Shown: positions 55,628 to 64,000 of the stretch, piece after piece | How positions within the stretch are numbered: position 1 is the stretch's first letter | How the letters are laid out: the number at the start of each line of letters is the position of its first letter | Assembly: GCA_017513865.1 (NCBI GenBank) | Contig: JAFWMN010000005.1 | Location: forward strand, 1 to 64,000 | Direction of reading: 5' to 3' | Source of the DNA: Bacilli bacterium | GTDB lineage: Bacteria; Bacillota_I; Bacilli_A; RF39; UBA660 | Length of the DNA: 64,000 nucleotides | Notes under the pieces: generated by a model | Seen by the model: only the letters and a program-made list of their open reading frames with translations | Database searches by the model: none | What the model was told of the DNA's origin: nothing | Translations under genes and position numbers: made by a program

Positions 55628-56344
55628 TTATAATTCTACGTTATGATAAACATTTTGAACATCTTCAATTTCATCTAGCATTTCTGTTAAACGATTAAAT
55701 GTTTCTAAATCTTCACCTGTTAATGTTACTTTTTCTTTCGGAAGCATAGTTATTTCATCCATATCAAATTCGATGTTTGGCATTTTTTTAATAATGGCTT
55801 CTTTTATTTTAAATAAATCATTTGGAGCTCCATAAACAATTGTTTCACCGTCTTCAGTTTCAATATCGATGACATCTATTCCTTCTTCAATTAAAGTTTC
55901 TAAAGTTTCCTCGTCAGAAAGTCCTTTAAAACTAACAACTGCTAGGTTATCATACATGTAACTAACACTACCTTGTGCGCCCATTTTAACATGGCATTTG
56001 TTTATTACAGCTCTTATGCTGCTAACACTTCTATTTACATTGTCAGTTAGGCATGTAGCAATTACGGTAGATCCCGCTGGTCCAAATATTTCATAACTTG
56101 CAGCGGTATATGTTTCATCTACTCCGCTGCCAACTTTATCTATTGCTCTTTTTACAATGTCATTTGGAATTTGATCTTTTTTAGCTTTTTCAAGTAACCT
56201 TTTTAGAGTTGGGTTGCCTTCTGGTTCAATCCCTCCATTTTTGGCAGCTTGATATATTTCTCTAGCATACATCGAATATAATTTGGCTTTTGCAGCTCCT
56301 GTTTTTTGAATACTGGCTTTTCTTACTTCATAGGCTCTTCCCAT
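55628..56344 (-). CDS. yebC: YebC/PmpR family protein
   Basis: A 238-residue protein of the YebC/TACO1 family, seen as DNA-binding regulators or as translation factors acting on ribosomes at Pro-rich stretches. The signatures MGRAYEVRKASIQKTGAAKAKLYSMYAREIY, PNDIVKRAIDKV, YEIFGPAGSTVIA and MGAQGSVSYMYD are present. It overlaps rnc by 22 bases. Gene order rnc-yebC is not the usual ruvC-linked setting. Confidence 0.93.
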   Translation of the reverse strand: MGRAYEVRKASIQKTGAAKAKLYSMYAREIYQAAKNGGIEPEGNPTLKRLLEKAKKDQIPNDIVKRAIDKVGSGVDETYTAASYEIFGPAGSTVIATCLTDNVNRSVSSIRAVINKCHVKMGAQGSVSYMYDNLAVVSFKGLSDEETLETLIEEGIDVIDIETEDGETIVYGAPNDLFKIKEAIIKKMPNIEFDMDEITMLPKEKVTLTGEDLETFNRLTEMLDEIEDVQNVYHNVEL

Positions 56345-57012
56345 TTAAATCTTCCTTTCTGTGCTTTTGAAATCGCGTCTTTTGCAGCTTTTTGTTCTGC
56401 AGCTTTTTTACTTCCGGCTATTCCTACTCCATAAACAATGCCATCAATAATGGCTTCAACTTTAAATTCTCTATTATGGGCCGGTCCTTTTTCTTCGATT
56501 AACTTGTATTCTAAACTTTTTTTATCGGTTTGAACATATTCTTGAAGAACTGATTTATAATCGTCAAAAAAATCAATTTCATGGTTTTCAATATGTGGAA
56601 TTATATTTTCATTGAAAAATTTTTTTACTACATCTAACCCTTGGTCTAGATATAGGGCTCCTAGAAATGATTCAAATATGTCAGCTAATATGGCTTTTCT
56701 ATTTCTACCTCCACTGGCTTCTTCGCCTACTCCTAGTTTTAAGTACTTTTCTAAACCTAACATTTTAGAATACTCATAATTAGCAGTAGTGCATACATAA
56801 TGGGCTCTTAACTTGGTCATTTCACCTTCGTCGTATTCATATCTACTATAGAGATATTCGCTCATTAAAAGTTCTAAAACGGCATCTCCTAAAAATTCTA
56901 ATCTTTCATAACTAATGGTATCATTTTCATTTGCGTATGATGTGTGGTAGAAAGCGGTTTCATATAAATTTATAAGATTGGGTTTTATCTTTAAATTATC
57001 TAATAGTTCCAT
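56323..57012 (-). CDS. rnc: Ribonuclease III
   Basis: A 229-residue double-strand RNA nuclease for rRNA and mRNA processing. The signature YERLEFLGDAVLELLMSEYL carries the catalytic acids, and a second acidic site is in ADIFESFLGALYLDQG. The C-terminal dsRNA-binding domain (YKSVLQEYVQ ... IAGSKKAAEQKAAKDAI) is complete. The ATG at 57010-57012 has AGGTGA six bases upstream; a GTG three codons before overlaps that site. The usual acpP/smc neighbours are not here. Confidence 0.95.
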   Translation of the reverse strand: MELLDNLKIKPNLINLYETAFYHTSYANENDTISYERLEFLGDAVLELLMSEYLYSRYEYDEGEMTKLRAHYVCTTANYEYSKMLGLEKYLKLGVGEEASGGRNRKAILADIFESFLGALYLDQGLDVVKKFFNENIIPHIENHEIDFFDDYKSVLQEYVQTDKKSLEYKLIEEKGPAHNREFKVEAIIDGIVYGVGIAGSKKAAEQKAAKDAISKAQKGRFKWEEPMK

Positions 57013-57107
57013 TCGAATCACCTTTACTATTATAGCATATTTTCTTGTTTTTTTGACGCTTATTTACTTTTATATTTATTATATGTGTCAATCCAAAAAG
57101 TTTTATT

Positions 57108-57136
57108 TTACTTTTGCCTTTATTTTATAGTATAAT
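57108..57136 (+). promoter_or_regulatory. Promoter of yidD-lipoprotein pair
   Basis: TTACTT (57108-57113), 17 bases, TATAAT (57131-57136), 14 bases before the yidD ATG; the -35 is weak. Confidence 0.6.
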
Positions 57137-57150
57137 TATTTTGAGGATAT

Positions 57151-57384
57151 ATGAAAAAAATATTAATTGGTTTTATTAAAATTTATCAAAAAATTCCTGG
57201 TCCATGGCATAAAGCTTGTCGGCATATACCAACTTGTTCAAATTATGCGATTGAAGCTATTGAGACTTATGGCGGCTTTAAAGGGGGAATTATGGCTTTA
57301 AAACGAATTTTGAGATGCACGCCGTGGGGAACCAGTGGATATGATCCCGTTATTAAGGAGGTTACATATGAAAAAAATAATTAG
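57151..57384 (+). CDS. yidD: Membrane protein insertion efficiency factor YidD
   Basis: A 77-residue YidD: KILIGFIKIYQKIPGPWHKACRHIPTCSNYAIEAIETYG with the three conserved Cys, and GGIMALKRILRCTPWGTSGYDPV. The family has an amphipathic helix at the membrane and aids YidC-dependent insertion. Its usual rnpA-yidC neighbours are absent. Its last 17 bases overlap the start of a lipoprotein gene, whose AAGGAGG lies inside yidD. Confidence 0.95.
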   Translation: MKKILIGFIKIYQKIPGPWHKACRHIPTCSNYAIEAIETYGGFKGGIMALKRILRCTPWGTSGYDPVIKEVTYEKNN

Positions 57385-58222
57385 TTTGTTTTGTGTTTTA
57401 ATTGTTTGTTTTGGTGTTACAGGTTGTATAAAAAGGGATAGTATGGAAAATATTACTATTTATACCACTAACTATCCTTCATATTTTGTCACGAAGAAAC
57501 TTTATGGCAAATTCAGTAAAATTGAAAGTATTTATCCTAAAGGAGTTAATATCGGTAAATATAATTTAACAGAAAAGCAAGTAAAGGATTATAGTGATTC
57601 TAGCCTATTTATATTTAATGGTCTTAGTAAAGAGAAAAAAATAGTTAATAAAATGCGCAAGTACAACAAAGATTTAAAAATTATTGATACTACTTTATCT
57701 ATGGAATATACCTATGATATGAATGAACTTTGGCTTGATCCAGCTAATCTACTGATGATGGCACAAAATATTAAAACTGGTTTTAATGAGTATATTGATA
57801 GTTATTATTTATCTAATAATATTGATCAAAATTATGAAAATTTAAAAATTGAGGTTTCTAATTTAGATGCAAAGTTCAAGGATGTTGTTTTAAATGGTAA
57901 TACTAAAGTTATTGCTGCTTCTAGTAATATGTTTAAATATTTAGAAAAATATGGTTTGACTGTTTATGTTCTTGATCCTAATGATTCTAATATTCAGATT
58001 ACTACTAATGAGGTACGTAAATTAATTAATAGTGGTAGACTTAAGTATGTGTTTGTTAGAAATGATGAGGAAGAAAATGAGGTTATCAAAGGATTGGGAG
58101 CCCAAACTCAAAAATGGCATACTTTAGCTAATTTATCCGAGTCTGATAGTAATGATCATAAAGATTATTTTGATATTATGAATGAGAATTTGGAACTACT
58201 TAAAAATGAATTATATAAATAA
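57368..58222 (+). CDS. TroA/ZnuA-like solute-binding lipoprotein with lost metal ligands
   Basis: A 284-residue lipoprotein from the ATG at 57368 (AAGGAGG upstream). The lipobox is VTGC at residues 17-20. The fold pattern of metal-binding TroA-family proteins is seen: ENITIYTTNYPSYFVTKKLYG, DSSLFIFNGLSKEKK, NELWLDPANLLMMAQNI, FKYLEKYGLTVYVLDP, and LINSGRLKYVFVRNDEEE. The family His at PxGxxxH, at HxWLDP and at HxAFxYL are here Gly/Asn, Asn/Glu and Ser/Asn, and the late acid is not in its usual place. It thus probably does not bind Zn or Mn. There is no permease or ATPase gene beside it. Confidence 0.82.
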   Translation: MKKIISLFCVLIVCFGVTGCIKRDSMENITIYTTNYPSYFVTKKLYGKFSKIESIYPKGVNIGKYNLTEKQVKDYSDSSLFIFNGLSKEKKIVNKMRKYNKDLKIIDTTLSMEYTYDMNELWLDPANLLMMAQNIKTGFNEYIDSYYLSNNIDQNYENLKIEVSNLDAKFKDVVLNGNTKVIAASSNMFKYLEKYGLTVYVLDPNDSNIQITTNEVRKLINSGRLKYVFVRNDEEENEVIKGLGAQTQKWHTLANLSESDSNDHKDYFDIMNENLELLKNELYK

Positions 58223-58248
58223 CGAGCTAAAAAATAGCTCGTTTTATT
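58221..58248. terminator. Bidirectional terminator between lipoprotein and carboxypeptidase genes
   Basis: A 9-bp stem (AACGAGCTA / TAGCTCGTT, 58221-58243) with TTTTATTAT on the plus strand and an AT-rich tail on the minus strand. Confidence 0.82.
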
Positions 58249-59405
58249 ATTATGGCTAGTAATATTAGAATTATAATTATTAGGATATTTTCTTTTAAAA
58301 TATTAATAATACTTAAATGTATTTTTTCTTTTAAGTATATTTTTTGAGTATCTATTAATTTATCTTTGTAATAAATATTTATTTTACCTATTTTTTCTTT
58401 AGTAAATGGGGTTATTTCTTCTATTCCCTTATATTTAATTTTAACATCTTCTTTATTATAGTTGTTTGGTAAATACTTTATCACGTCTTTTGATGGGCAT
58501 ATTTTAATTTTTTCTTCTTTAGCGTATTTAGTTTTTAATGTTTTAAAGCTTTTGTTTTTATCAATTATTTTTATGTTGCTGTAATTTTCTATAAAATAAT
58601 CATAAATTGTTTTGGCGTCTTCAATATGATGTGGTGCTTTTTTATCGTATAGTGCCCCTAAAGTGATTAATATATAATTTACATCTTTTTCTTTAGCAAC
58701 AGTGGCTAAACACAGGCCTGCTCCACTTGTAGTTCCAGTTTTTCCGCCCATTATGTATGGTACTTCAATATTAAATGTTTTGGCATTTTTTTGAATTGTA
58801 CTTTTTAATACTATTTTTCCATCTGTTGTTTTATATTCTTTTGTTTTAATCATTTTGGAAAATTCTTCGTTTTTTAAAGCTTCTTTAAATACTGTTAGTA
58901 TATCTTCAGCCGTTGAATAATTATTATCATCATCTATACCTATAGTATTGTTAAAGTGAGTGTTCTTTAATTTTAATTCTTCTACTTTTTTATTCATTAA
59001 CTTTATAAATTCTTCTTCGGTGTTTGTCGTATTTCTGACTAGTGCTTTAGCTGCATCGGCTCCTGAAGGTAATAATAGTCCGTATAATAGATCTCTATAG
59101 GTAACTGTTTCTCCTACCGTAAATCCGGCAGTAACTAAGTTGGCTTCAGTTACACCTTTAAAATCTTCTTTTGTTATGATAATTTGTTTGTCTATGTCTT
59201 GAATATTTTCTAGCGCTACTAAGGCGGTCATTATTTTTGTTAGTGAGGCTATTTGAACTTTACTATCAGAATCTTTTTTATATAATATTTCATTACTGTC
59301 TATGTTGTATAGTATAGCGTTTTTTGAACTTATATTTAATTCTATAGCATTTACTTTAAATGGTAAAATGACTAATATTAATAACAATATTTTTATTTTT
59401 TTCAT
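58227..59405 (-). CDS. D-alanyl-D-alanine carboxypeptidase (PBP5/DacF-type)
   Basis: A 392-residue penicillin-binding protein that trims peptidoglycan stem peptides. It has a signal peptide (IKILLLILVILPFKVNA). The SxxK motif is SLTK at residues 54-57, the SxN-type motif is SGAD (in LLLPSGADAAKAL), and the KTG motif is GGKTGTTSGAG. The last 30 residues (ILKENILIIIILILLAIIIKRAIF) form a membrane anchor. In the second motif Asn is replaced by Asp-containing SGAD, otherwise typical of DacF-like enzymes where SGN is common. Confidence 0.92.
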   Translation of the reverse strand: MKKIKILLLILVILPFKVNAIELNISSKNAILYNIDSNEILYKKDSDSKVQIASLTKIMTALVALENIQDIDKQIIITKEDFKGVTEANLVTAGFTVGETVTYRDLLYGLLLPSGADAAKALVRNTTNTEEEFIKLMNKKVEELKLKNTHFNNTIGIDDDNNYSTAEDILTVFKEALKNEEFSKMIKTKEYKTTDGKIVLKSTIQKNAKTFNIEVPYIMGGKTGTTSGAGLCLATVAKEKDVNYILITLGALYDKKAPHHIEDAKTIYDYFIENYSNIKIIDKNKSFKTLKTKYAKEEKIKICPSKDVIKYLPNNYNKEDVKIKYKGIEEITPFTKEKIGKINIYYKDKLIDTQKIYLKEKIHLSIINILKENILIIIILILLAIIIKRAIF

Positions 59406-59416
59406 AACATCACCTA

Positions 59417-59441
59417 TTTAAAAGGCATTTTCTAATGCCTT
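59417..59441 (-). terminator. Terminator of the deacetylase gene
   Basis: An 8-bp stem (AAGGCATT / AATGCCTT, 59422-59441) with a four-T tail on the minus strand; it overlaps the stop codon. Confidence 0.75.
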
Positions 59442-60663
59442 AATTTATCATTTTAATAATAGACTCTAAAGAGTTAGTATTCGAAATTCCATATCTCGGT
59501 ATTTTATATTTATTTACTCCTCTTGTTACTTTTCTACCACCACCAGCAAATGCCATTGTAAATCCAGCTTCTTTTAATGCTTCTATAGCGTGGTCGTTAT
59601 ATTCGTAAAATGGATAAGCAAAATATTTGGTATTATTTAAACTTTCACTACTTTTTTTTAGATCTTCTACTATTTTATCTTTGTCTTTGCATAAAATGGC
59701 CCCGCCTCTACCAATTGGGCATTCTCCTAAATTGTGCATATTCCAAGTGTGTGAATGTATTTCTAAACTTTTTGATTTATAGGCTTCTGGTGACGCTAGG
59801 TGACCAATTAAAAATAAAGTGGCATGAAGGTTATATTTTTCTAATATTTCAATATTTCGTGGTAAATACCAGCCATCATCAATTGTTATGATGACTGTTT
59901 TTTCTGGAAGATTTATTTTTCCATCTATCCACTGCTCTAATTCTTCTAATGTGGCTGTATAGTAACCATTTTCTTTTAGATATTTCATTTGTTCATCGTA
60001 CTGATAGTCTCTTAAGCATATGTTTTGTTTACACTCTTTTGCTTCTTCTTCATTTATAACGTAGTGATAGTTTATTATGGCAATAGCTTCTGTTCCTTTA
60101 TATTTATCTATTTCTTTTTCTTCTTTGATATCTTCTTTATTTATGTATACTTTTTTATTGTTAAAAATAAAGTAATATTTTTCATCAATTACTATTGGAT
60201 TAAAAGTTATTTCTTTCTTTAGTTTATAGTATGAGTCCTCGTCTATATAAATAGTAGCATTTTCTTTGGTTGTTACTTCTTTATTAAAAGGAATTATTTT
60301 TGTTTCATATTCTTCAATTTTTTCTATTTTTGTAATGTCTTTATATGAAATGTAAGCATCTAAATCTTCAATATAAAAATATTTCGTGTTTTTATTTATT
60401 TTCTCTTTTTTTAATTTTAATTCTATGTTTGAAAGCTCACCAATCATATTTTCATCTTTGTCATATATTTTTACTTTTTCTTTTGTTTTGACATATGGGT
60501 TATAAGCTTTTTCTATTTTATCTACTATTTCTTTTTCTTTTATTTTAGCTTTTTTTATTTCTTTTTCTTTATTTTGTTTTATTAAAAACAGTATTGAAGA
60601 TATTGATAGAACCATGATAACTAAAATTATGATTGGCCCTTTTTTTAATTTTCTTTTTTTCAT
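59440..60663 (-). CDS. Membrane-anchored polysaccharide deacetylase (NodB domain)
   Basis: A 407-residue protein with one N-terminal membrane segment (GPIIILVIMVLSISSILFLI). Residues 35-190 are Lys/Glu-rich with repeated beta strands (KVYINKEDIKEEKEIDKYKG), perhaps SH3-like. The NodB domain is at about 220-400: motif 1 VIITIDDGW (second Asp for metal), motif 2 LEIHSHTWNMHNLG, motif 3 YFAYPFYEYNDHAI. This family deacetylates peptidoglycan or other surface glycans. It stands next to the D,D-carboxypeptidase, fitting wall modification. Confidence 0.88.
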   Translation of the reverse strand: MKKRKLKKGPIIILVIMVLSISSILFLIKQNKEKEIKKAKIKEKEIVDKIEKAYNPYVKTKEKVKIYDKDENMIGELSNIELKLKKEKINKNTKYFYIEDLDAYISYKDITKIEKIEEYETKIIPFNKEVTTKENATIYIDEDSYYKLKKEITFNPIVIDEKYYFIFNNKKVYINKEDIKEEKEIDKYKGTEAIAIINYHYVINEEEAKECKQNICLRDYQYDEQMKYLKENGYYTATLEELEQWIDGKINLPEKTVIITIDDGWYLPRNIEILEKYNLHATLFLIGHLASPEAYKSKSLEIHSHTWNMHNLGECPIGRGGAILCKDKDKIVEDLKKSSESLNNTKYFAYPFYEYNDHAIEALKEAGFTMAFAGGGRKVTRGVNKYKIPRYGISNTNSLESIIKMIN

Positions 60664-60710
60664 ACTATCACCATATTCATATTATCATATTATTATTAAT
60701 ATTTAAAGTA

Positions 60711-60744
60711 TATAAAAACTTTAGATTATTTTCTAAAGTTTTTT
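60711..60744 (-). terminator. Terminator of uvrA
   Basis: An 11-bp stem (AAAACTTTAGA / TCTAAAGTTTT, 60715-60742) with a TTTTTATA tail on the minus strand. Confidence 0.88.
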
Positions 60745-63548
60745 AAGTACGGATTTAAATATTTTCCGGTGTAGCTTTTTTCACATTTTATTATTTCTTC
60801 AGGAGTTCCTGTAAATACTATTTGCCCTCCTTCGTCGCCACCTTCTGGTCCTAAATCGATAATATGATCAGCAACTTTAATAACATCTAAATTGTGTTCA
60901 ATAACAATTACAGTGTCACCATTATCGACTATTCTATCTAGAATTACTAGTAGTTTTTTAATATCGTCTGTGTGCAGACCGGTTGTTGGCTCATCTAGTA
61001 TAAATAAGCTTTTGCCAGTAGGTTTTTTTTGCAATTCTTTGGCTAATTTTATTCTAGCGGCTTCTCCACCTGATAAAGTTGGGGCTGATTGTCCTAATTT
61101 GATATATGAAAGTCCAACATCCATAAGCATGCTTAATTTGTGTTTTATTTTTGGATGATTTTCGAAAAATCCTAGGGCTTCTTCAACAGTCATCTCTAAA
61201 ACTTCGGAAATGTTTTTACCTTTATATTTTATTTGTAGGGTCTCACTATTATATCTTGTTCCGTGACATACTTCACAAGGTACATAGACATCTGGAAGGA
61301 AGTGCATTTCAATTTTTTTAACGCCATCTCCCCAGCAAGCTTCGCATCTTCCGCCTTTTACATTGAAGGAAAATCTTCCTTTATCATAGCCTCTTATTTT
61401 GGCTTCTTTGGTTTCTGAGAAAACTTCTCTGATATCGTCAAACACACCGGTATAAGTTGCTGGATTACTTCTTGGAGTTCGGCCAATTGGGGCTTGTGAT
61501 ATATCAACAACTTTATCAATGTTTTCTAAGCCTTTTATTTTTTTAAATTTTCCTGGTTTTGTTTTTGATTTATATATGTTAGAAGCGACAACTTTGTATA
61601 ATATTTCATTTATAAGTGTACTTTTGCCAGATCCAGATACACCCGTTACACATATAAATTTACCTAATGGAAATTTCACGTTTATGTTTTTTAAATTGTT
61701 TTCGTTAGCTCCCGTTATTTCAATACATTTTTTATTTCCTTTTCTTCTTTCTTTTGGAATTTCTATTTTATATTCACCAGTTAAATATTTAGCAGTTAGG
61801 CTGTTTTTGCTTTTCATAACTTCTTTGGGGGTTCCTTGCGCTACTACTTTGCCCCCGTGAACTCCGGCTTTTGGCCCTATATCAACTAAATAATCAGCGG
61901 CAAGCATGGTGTCCATATCGTGTTCAACAACGATTAAAGTATTACCTAAATCACGCATTTCTATTAATGAGTTTATTAATCTATTGTTATCTCGTTGATG
62001 AAGTCCGATTGATGGTTCGTCTAAAACATATAAAACGCCAGTTAATCTCGATCCTATTTGAGTTGCGAGTCTTATTCTTTGAGCTTCTCCACCTGATAAA
62101 GTTTTGGCTTCTCTGGACAAGGTTAAGTATTCTAGTCCAACATTGATTAAAAAGTTTAGTCTTGATTTTATTTCTTTTATTATTAGGTTTGATATTTCTT
62201 TTTGTTCTTTTGTTAATTTTAGATTACATAAAAAATCATACAGTTTCCCTATTGAAAGTTCGGTTGCTTCATGGATGTTTTTTCCACCAATTAACACTGA
62301 TAAAACACTATCATCTAATCTTGAACCACGGCACTTTGGACATTCTAATTCAGTCATATAATTTTCAATCCACTGTCTTATCCAGCTACTTTTTGTTTCA
62401 ATATATCTTCTTTCTAGGTTTGTTATAATTCCTTCATATAAACCTTTTGTAGTTCTAGTATTTCCATTTTTAGACTTATAATTAAAAGTCATTATTTCAT
62501 CAGAGCCATATAAAACTATATCTAACTGTTTTCTGGTTAGTTTTTTTATTGGTGAGTTCATATCTATTTTGTAGTAGGTGCATGCTGTTTCTAAATTGGT
62601 ATATGTTATGTTAGTTTCATCACTACTGATGGTTGCAATTGCTCCTTCGTTGATACTTTTTTCTTTATCGGGGATAATTAAGTCTTCATCTATTTTAAAT
62701 TTTACACCTAGACCTTTACATTCAGAACATGCTCCCCATGGTGCATTAAAGGAAAACATTCTTGGTTCTAATGCTGGAAGTGAGAAATTGCAATGTGGAC
62801 AGGCATATGTTTCACTCATTAACATTTTTTCTTTTCCTATAACGTCGATTATAACTTTTCCTTTTCCAAGTTTAACTGCTGTTTCCATGCTTTCATATAG
62901 TCTGCTTCTAATATCTTTTTTTATTATTAGTCTATCTATAATTACTTCGATATTATGTTTTTTGTTTTTTTCTAAATCTATATTTTCTGATAAATCATGT
63001 TCTGTCTCATCGATGATGGCCCTTACGTATCCGTCTTTTCTTAATTCTTCTAGTAAATCTTTGTGAGTTCCTTTTTCTAGTGATATTACTGGAGCTAAAA
63101 CTCTTATTTTCGTGTTTTCTTCTATTTCTAAAACGTCATTTACCATTTCTTCTACTGACTGACTGCTTATTGGAATATGATGGTTTGGACAATATGGAGT
63201 TCCTATTCTTGCATATAAAAGTCTTAAGTAATCATATATTTCTGTTACGGTTCCAACCGTACTTCTTGGATTTTTGTTGGTTGTTTTTTGATCAATACTA
63301 ATTGACGGACTTAAGCCTTCAATACTGTCGACATCAGGTTTGTCAGAACCACCTAAAAACTGTCTAGCATAAGCACTTAGACTTTCAACATATCTTCTTT
63401 GACCTTCCGCGTATATTGTATCAAAAGCAAGCGAGCTTTTACCCGACCCTGATACACCTGTCATGACTATCAATTTATCTTTTGGAAGGGTTATATCAAT
63501 ATTTTTAAGGTTGTTTTCTCTAGCTCCTTTAATAATTATTTCGTCCAT
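60726..63548 (-). CDS. uvrA: UvrABC system protein A
   Basis: Damage-recognising ABC ATPase of nucleotide excision repair, 940 residues. Two ABC modules are present: Walker A GVSGSGKSSLAFDT and GVSGSGKSTLINEI, signatures LSGGEAQRIRLA and LSGGEAARIKLAKEL, Walker B VLYVLDEPSIGLH and LFILDEPTTGLH. Zinc Cys pairs are CPHCNF...CSECKG and CEACWGDGV...CEVCHG. In Bacillus uvrA follows uvrB; here uvrB is not adjacent. No SOS box of the Bacillus LexA type is visible upstream. Confidence 0.97.
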   Translation of the reverse strand: MDEIIIKGARENNLKNIDITLPKDKLIVMTGVSGSGKSSLAFDTIYAEGQRRYVESLSAYARQFLGGSDKPDVDSIEGLSPSISIDQKTTNKNPRSTVGTVTEIYDYLRLLYARIGTPYCPNHHIPISSQSVEEMVNDVLEIEENTKIRVLAPVISLEKGTHKDLLEELRKDGYVRAIIDETEHDLSENIDLEKNKKHNIEVIIDRLIIKKDIRSRLYESMETAVKLGKGKVIIDVIGKEKMLMSETYACPHCNFSLPALEPRMFSFNAPWGACSECKGLGVKFKIDEDLIIPDKEKSINEGAIATISSDETNITYTNLETACTYYKIDMNSPIKKLTRKQLDIVLYGSDEIMTFNYKSKNGNTRTTKGLYEGIITNLERRYIETKSSWIRQWIENYMTELECPKCRGSRLDDSVLSVLIGGKNIHEATELSIGKLYDFLCNLKLTKEQKEISNLIIKEIKSRLNFLINVGLEYLTLSREAKTLSGGEAQRIRLATQIGSRLTGVLYVLDEPSIGLHQRDNNRLINSLIEMRDLGNTLIVVEHDMDTMLAADYLVDIGPKAGVHGGKVVAQGTPKEVMKSKNSLTAKYLTGEYKIEIPKERRKGNKKCIEITGANENNLKNINVKFPLGKFICVTGVSGSGKSTLINEILYKVVASNIYKSKTKPGKFKKIKGLENIDKVVDISQAPIGRTPRSNPATYTGVFDDIREVFSETKEAKIRGYDKGRFSFNVKGGRCEACWGDGVKKIEMHFLPDVYVPCEVCHGTRYNSETLQIKYKGKNISEVLEMTVEEALGFFENHPKIKHKLSMLMDVGLSYIKLGQSAPTLSGGEAARIKLAKELQKKPTGKSLFILDEPTTGLHTDDIKKLLVILDRIVDNGDTVIVIEHNLDVIKVADHIIDLGPEGGDEGGQIVFTGTPEEIIKCEKSYTGKYLNPYLKNFRK

Positions 63549-63633
63549 AGTACCTCTCCTTTTCCTTATATTATTATAACAAATGTGTCAACTATAATCA
63601 TACTTTTCTCTTAAGAATTTGTCAATGATTGTT

Positions 63634-63662
63634 TTGCTTTTATTGATGGAATGTGCTAATAT
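63634..63662 (+). promoter_or_regulatory. Promoter of mscS
   Basis: TTGCTT (63634-63639), 17 bases, TAATAT (63657-63662) with TG one base upstream; AGGTGGAG precedes the ATG. Confidence 0.72.
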
Positions 63663-63680
63663 GATAATAGAGGTGGAGTT

Positions 63681-64000
63681 ATGAAATTGGATGATTTTTA
63701 TAAGATTTTGTTTAGTAATAAAATTATTAGTTCTATAATTGTTATTATTATTAGTTTTATCATTTATAGATTAATAAAAAATATTATTTTTGAAAAGGCT
63801 AGTAATGGAAAAATTAAATTTATGATTAGTAGCAAAAGTGAAACTTATTTGAAGTTAGTCAGTAGTATAATCAAATATATTTTTATTATAGTTACTGCAC
63901 TTGTTGTTTTGCAGATAAATAATGTTAATGTCAGTGGCATGCTTGCTGGAGTTGGAATCGTGAGTGTTGTTCTTGGTCTTGCTGTTCAGGATGCTTTAAA
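63681..64000 (+). CDS. mscS: Small-conductance mechanosensitive channel MscS (cut by right edge)
   Basis: The ATG at 63681 opens a frame that runs past the window (106 codons seen). Two membrane segments (IISSIIVIIISFIIYRLI and IIKYIFIIVTALVVLQI) lead to the MscS pore helix: VSGMLAGVGIVSVVLGLAVQDALK, with the Gly/Ala packing pattern and the conserved QD. Such channels open under membrane tension to release solutes. The cytosolic beta domain is outside the window. Confidence 0.9.
   Translation, partial: MKLDDFYKILFSNKIISSIIVIIISFIIYRLIKNIIFEKASNGKIKFMISSKSETYLKLVSSIIKYIFIIVTALVVLQINNVNVSGMLAGVGIVSVVLGLAVQDAL

Noticed and set aside
63549-63680. SOS (LexA) box upstream of uvrA
   Set aside because: No CGAAC-N4-GTTCG-like palindrome is visible between uvrA and mscS; control by LexA cannot be supported.

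Overview
The window is AT-rich (clearly low-GC) chromosomal DNA from a Gram-positive-type bacterium of the Bacilli/Mollicutes borderland. The genetic code is standard: TGA is used as a stop, for example for ybxB, ylbJ and phosphoketolase, and Trp is TGG. Cell-wall genes (murC, a D,D-carboxypeptidase) and sporulation-type genes (gerE, gerM, spoIIIAH, ylbJ, ylbL) argue against a true wall-less mollicute. RpoB, however, carries Asn at the position of E. coli His526, a state reported for naturally rifampicin-resistant Mollicutes. A gut-associated, possibly spore-forming relative of Erysipelotrichales/RF39-type lineages is the best guess; this is inference. There is no rRNA, IS element, prophage or CRISPR array, and no gene-free stretch longer than about 300 bases.

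Layout. 1-339: start of an exported protein cut by the left edge. 562-11636 (minus): transcription/translation block secE-nusG-rplK-rplA-(L10 leader)-rplJ-rplL-ybxB-rpoB-rpoC, in Bacillus-like order, with an L1-binding-site mimic and an L10 leader. 11736-14240 (minus): two small operons of unknown genes; the second is preceded by a probable Mn2+ (yybP-ykoY) riboswitch. 14282-20590 (minus): a Tad-type pilus operon (two TadE-like pseudopilins, TadZ, TadA, a TadB with an added N-terminal Ig-like domain, TadC) ending in murC. 20684-25277: mutS, ylbL and ylbJ. 25262-29476: type IV pilus parts, namely a small pilin-like protein, a 706-residue pilin carrying BspA-type repeats and a LamG-like domain, and a divergent PilB ATPase with a Gln/Pro-rich tail. 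29494-34851: small unknown proteins, an SDR, a GltD-like flavoprotein, tRNA-Glu, a sugar nucleotidyltransferase and ackA. 34923-39255 (minus): ftsY-ylxM operon extended by a HerA-type ATPase and unknown genes. 39400-43897: RNase J, a pilin gene coupled to eno, tRNA-Arg and galE. 43938-48132 (minus): phosphoketolase, gerM, gerE and spoIIIAH. 48216-54673 (minus): dnaB-dnaI, then a Thr T-box controlling a small gene, thrS and lysS. 54762-57012: rnc-yebC-J-domain protein. 57151-64000: yidD with a degenerate TroA-like lipoprotein, a D,D-carboxypeptidase, a polysaccharide deacetylase, uvrA and the start of mscS.

How the genes fit together. Phosphoketolase plus AckA would give acetyl-phosphate, then acetate and ATP. 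GalE and the GalU-like transferase would feed UDP-sugars. Two pilus or secretion systems (Tad and type IV) coexist, but no Flp pilin, no prepilin peptidase and no platform protein for the type IV system are present, so both must be completed elsewhere. The most promising undescribed units are the putative Mn2+ riboswitch driving two unknown membrane proteins, the BspA/LamG pilin beside pilB, the Ig-TadB fusion, and the metal-ligand-less TroA-like lipoprotein coupled to yidD.
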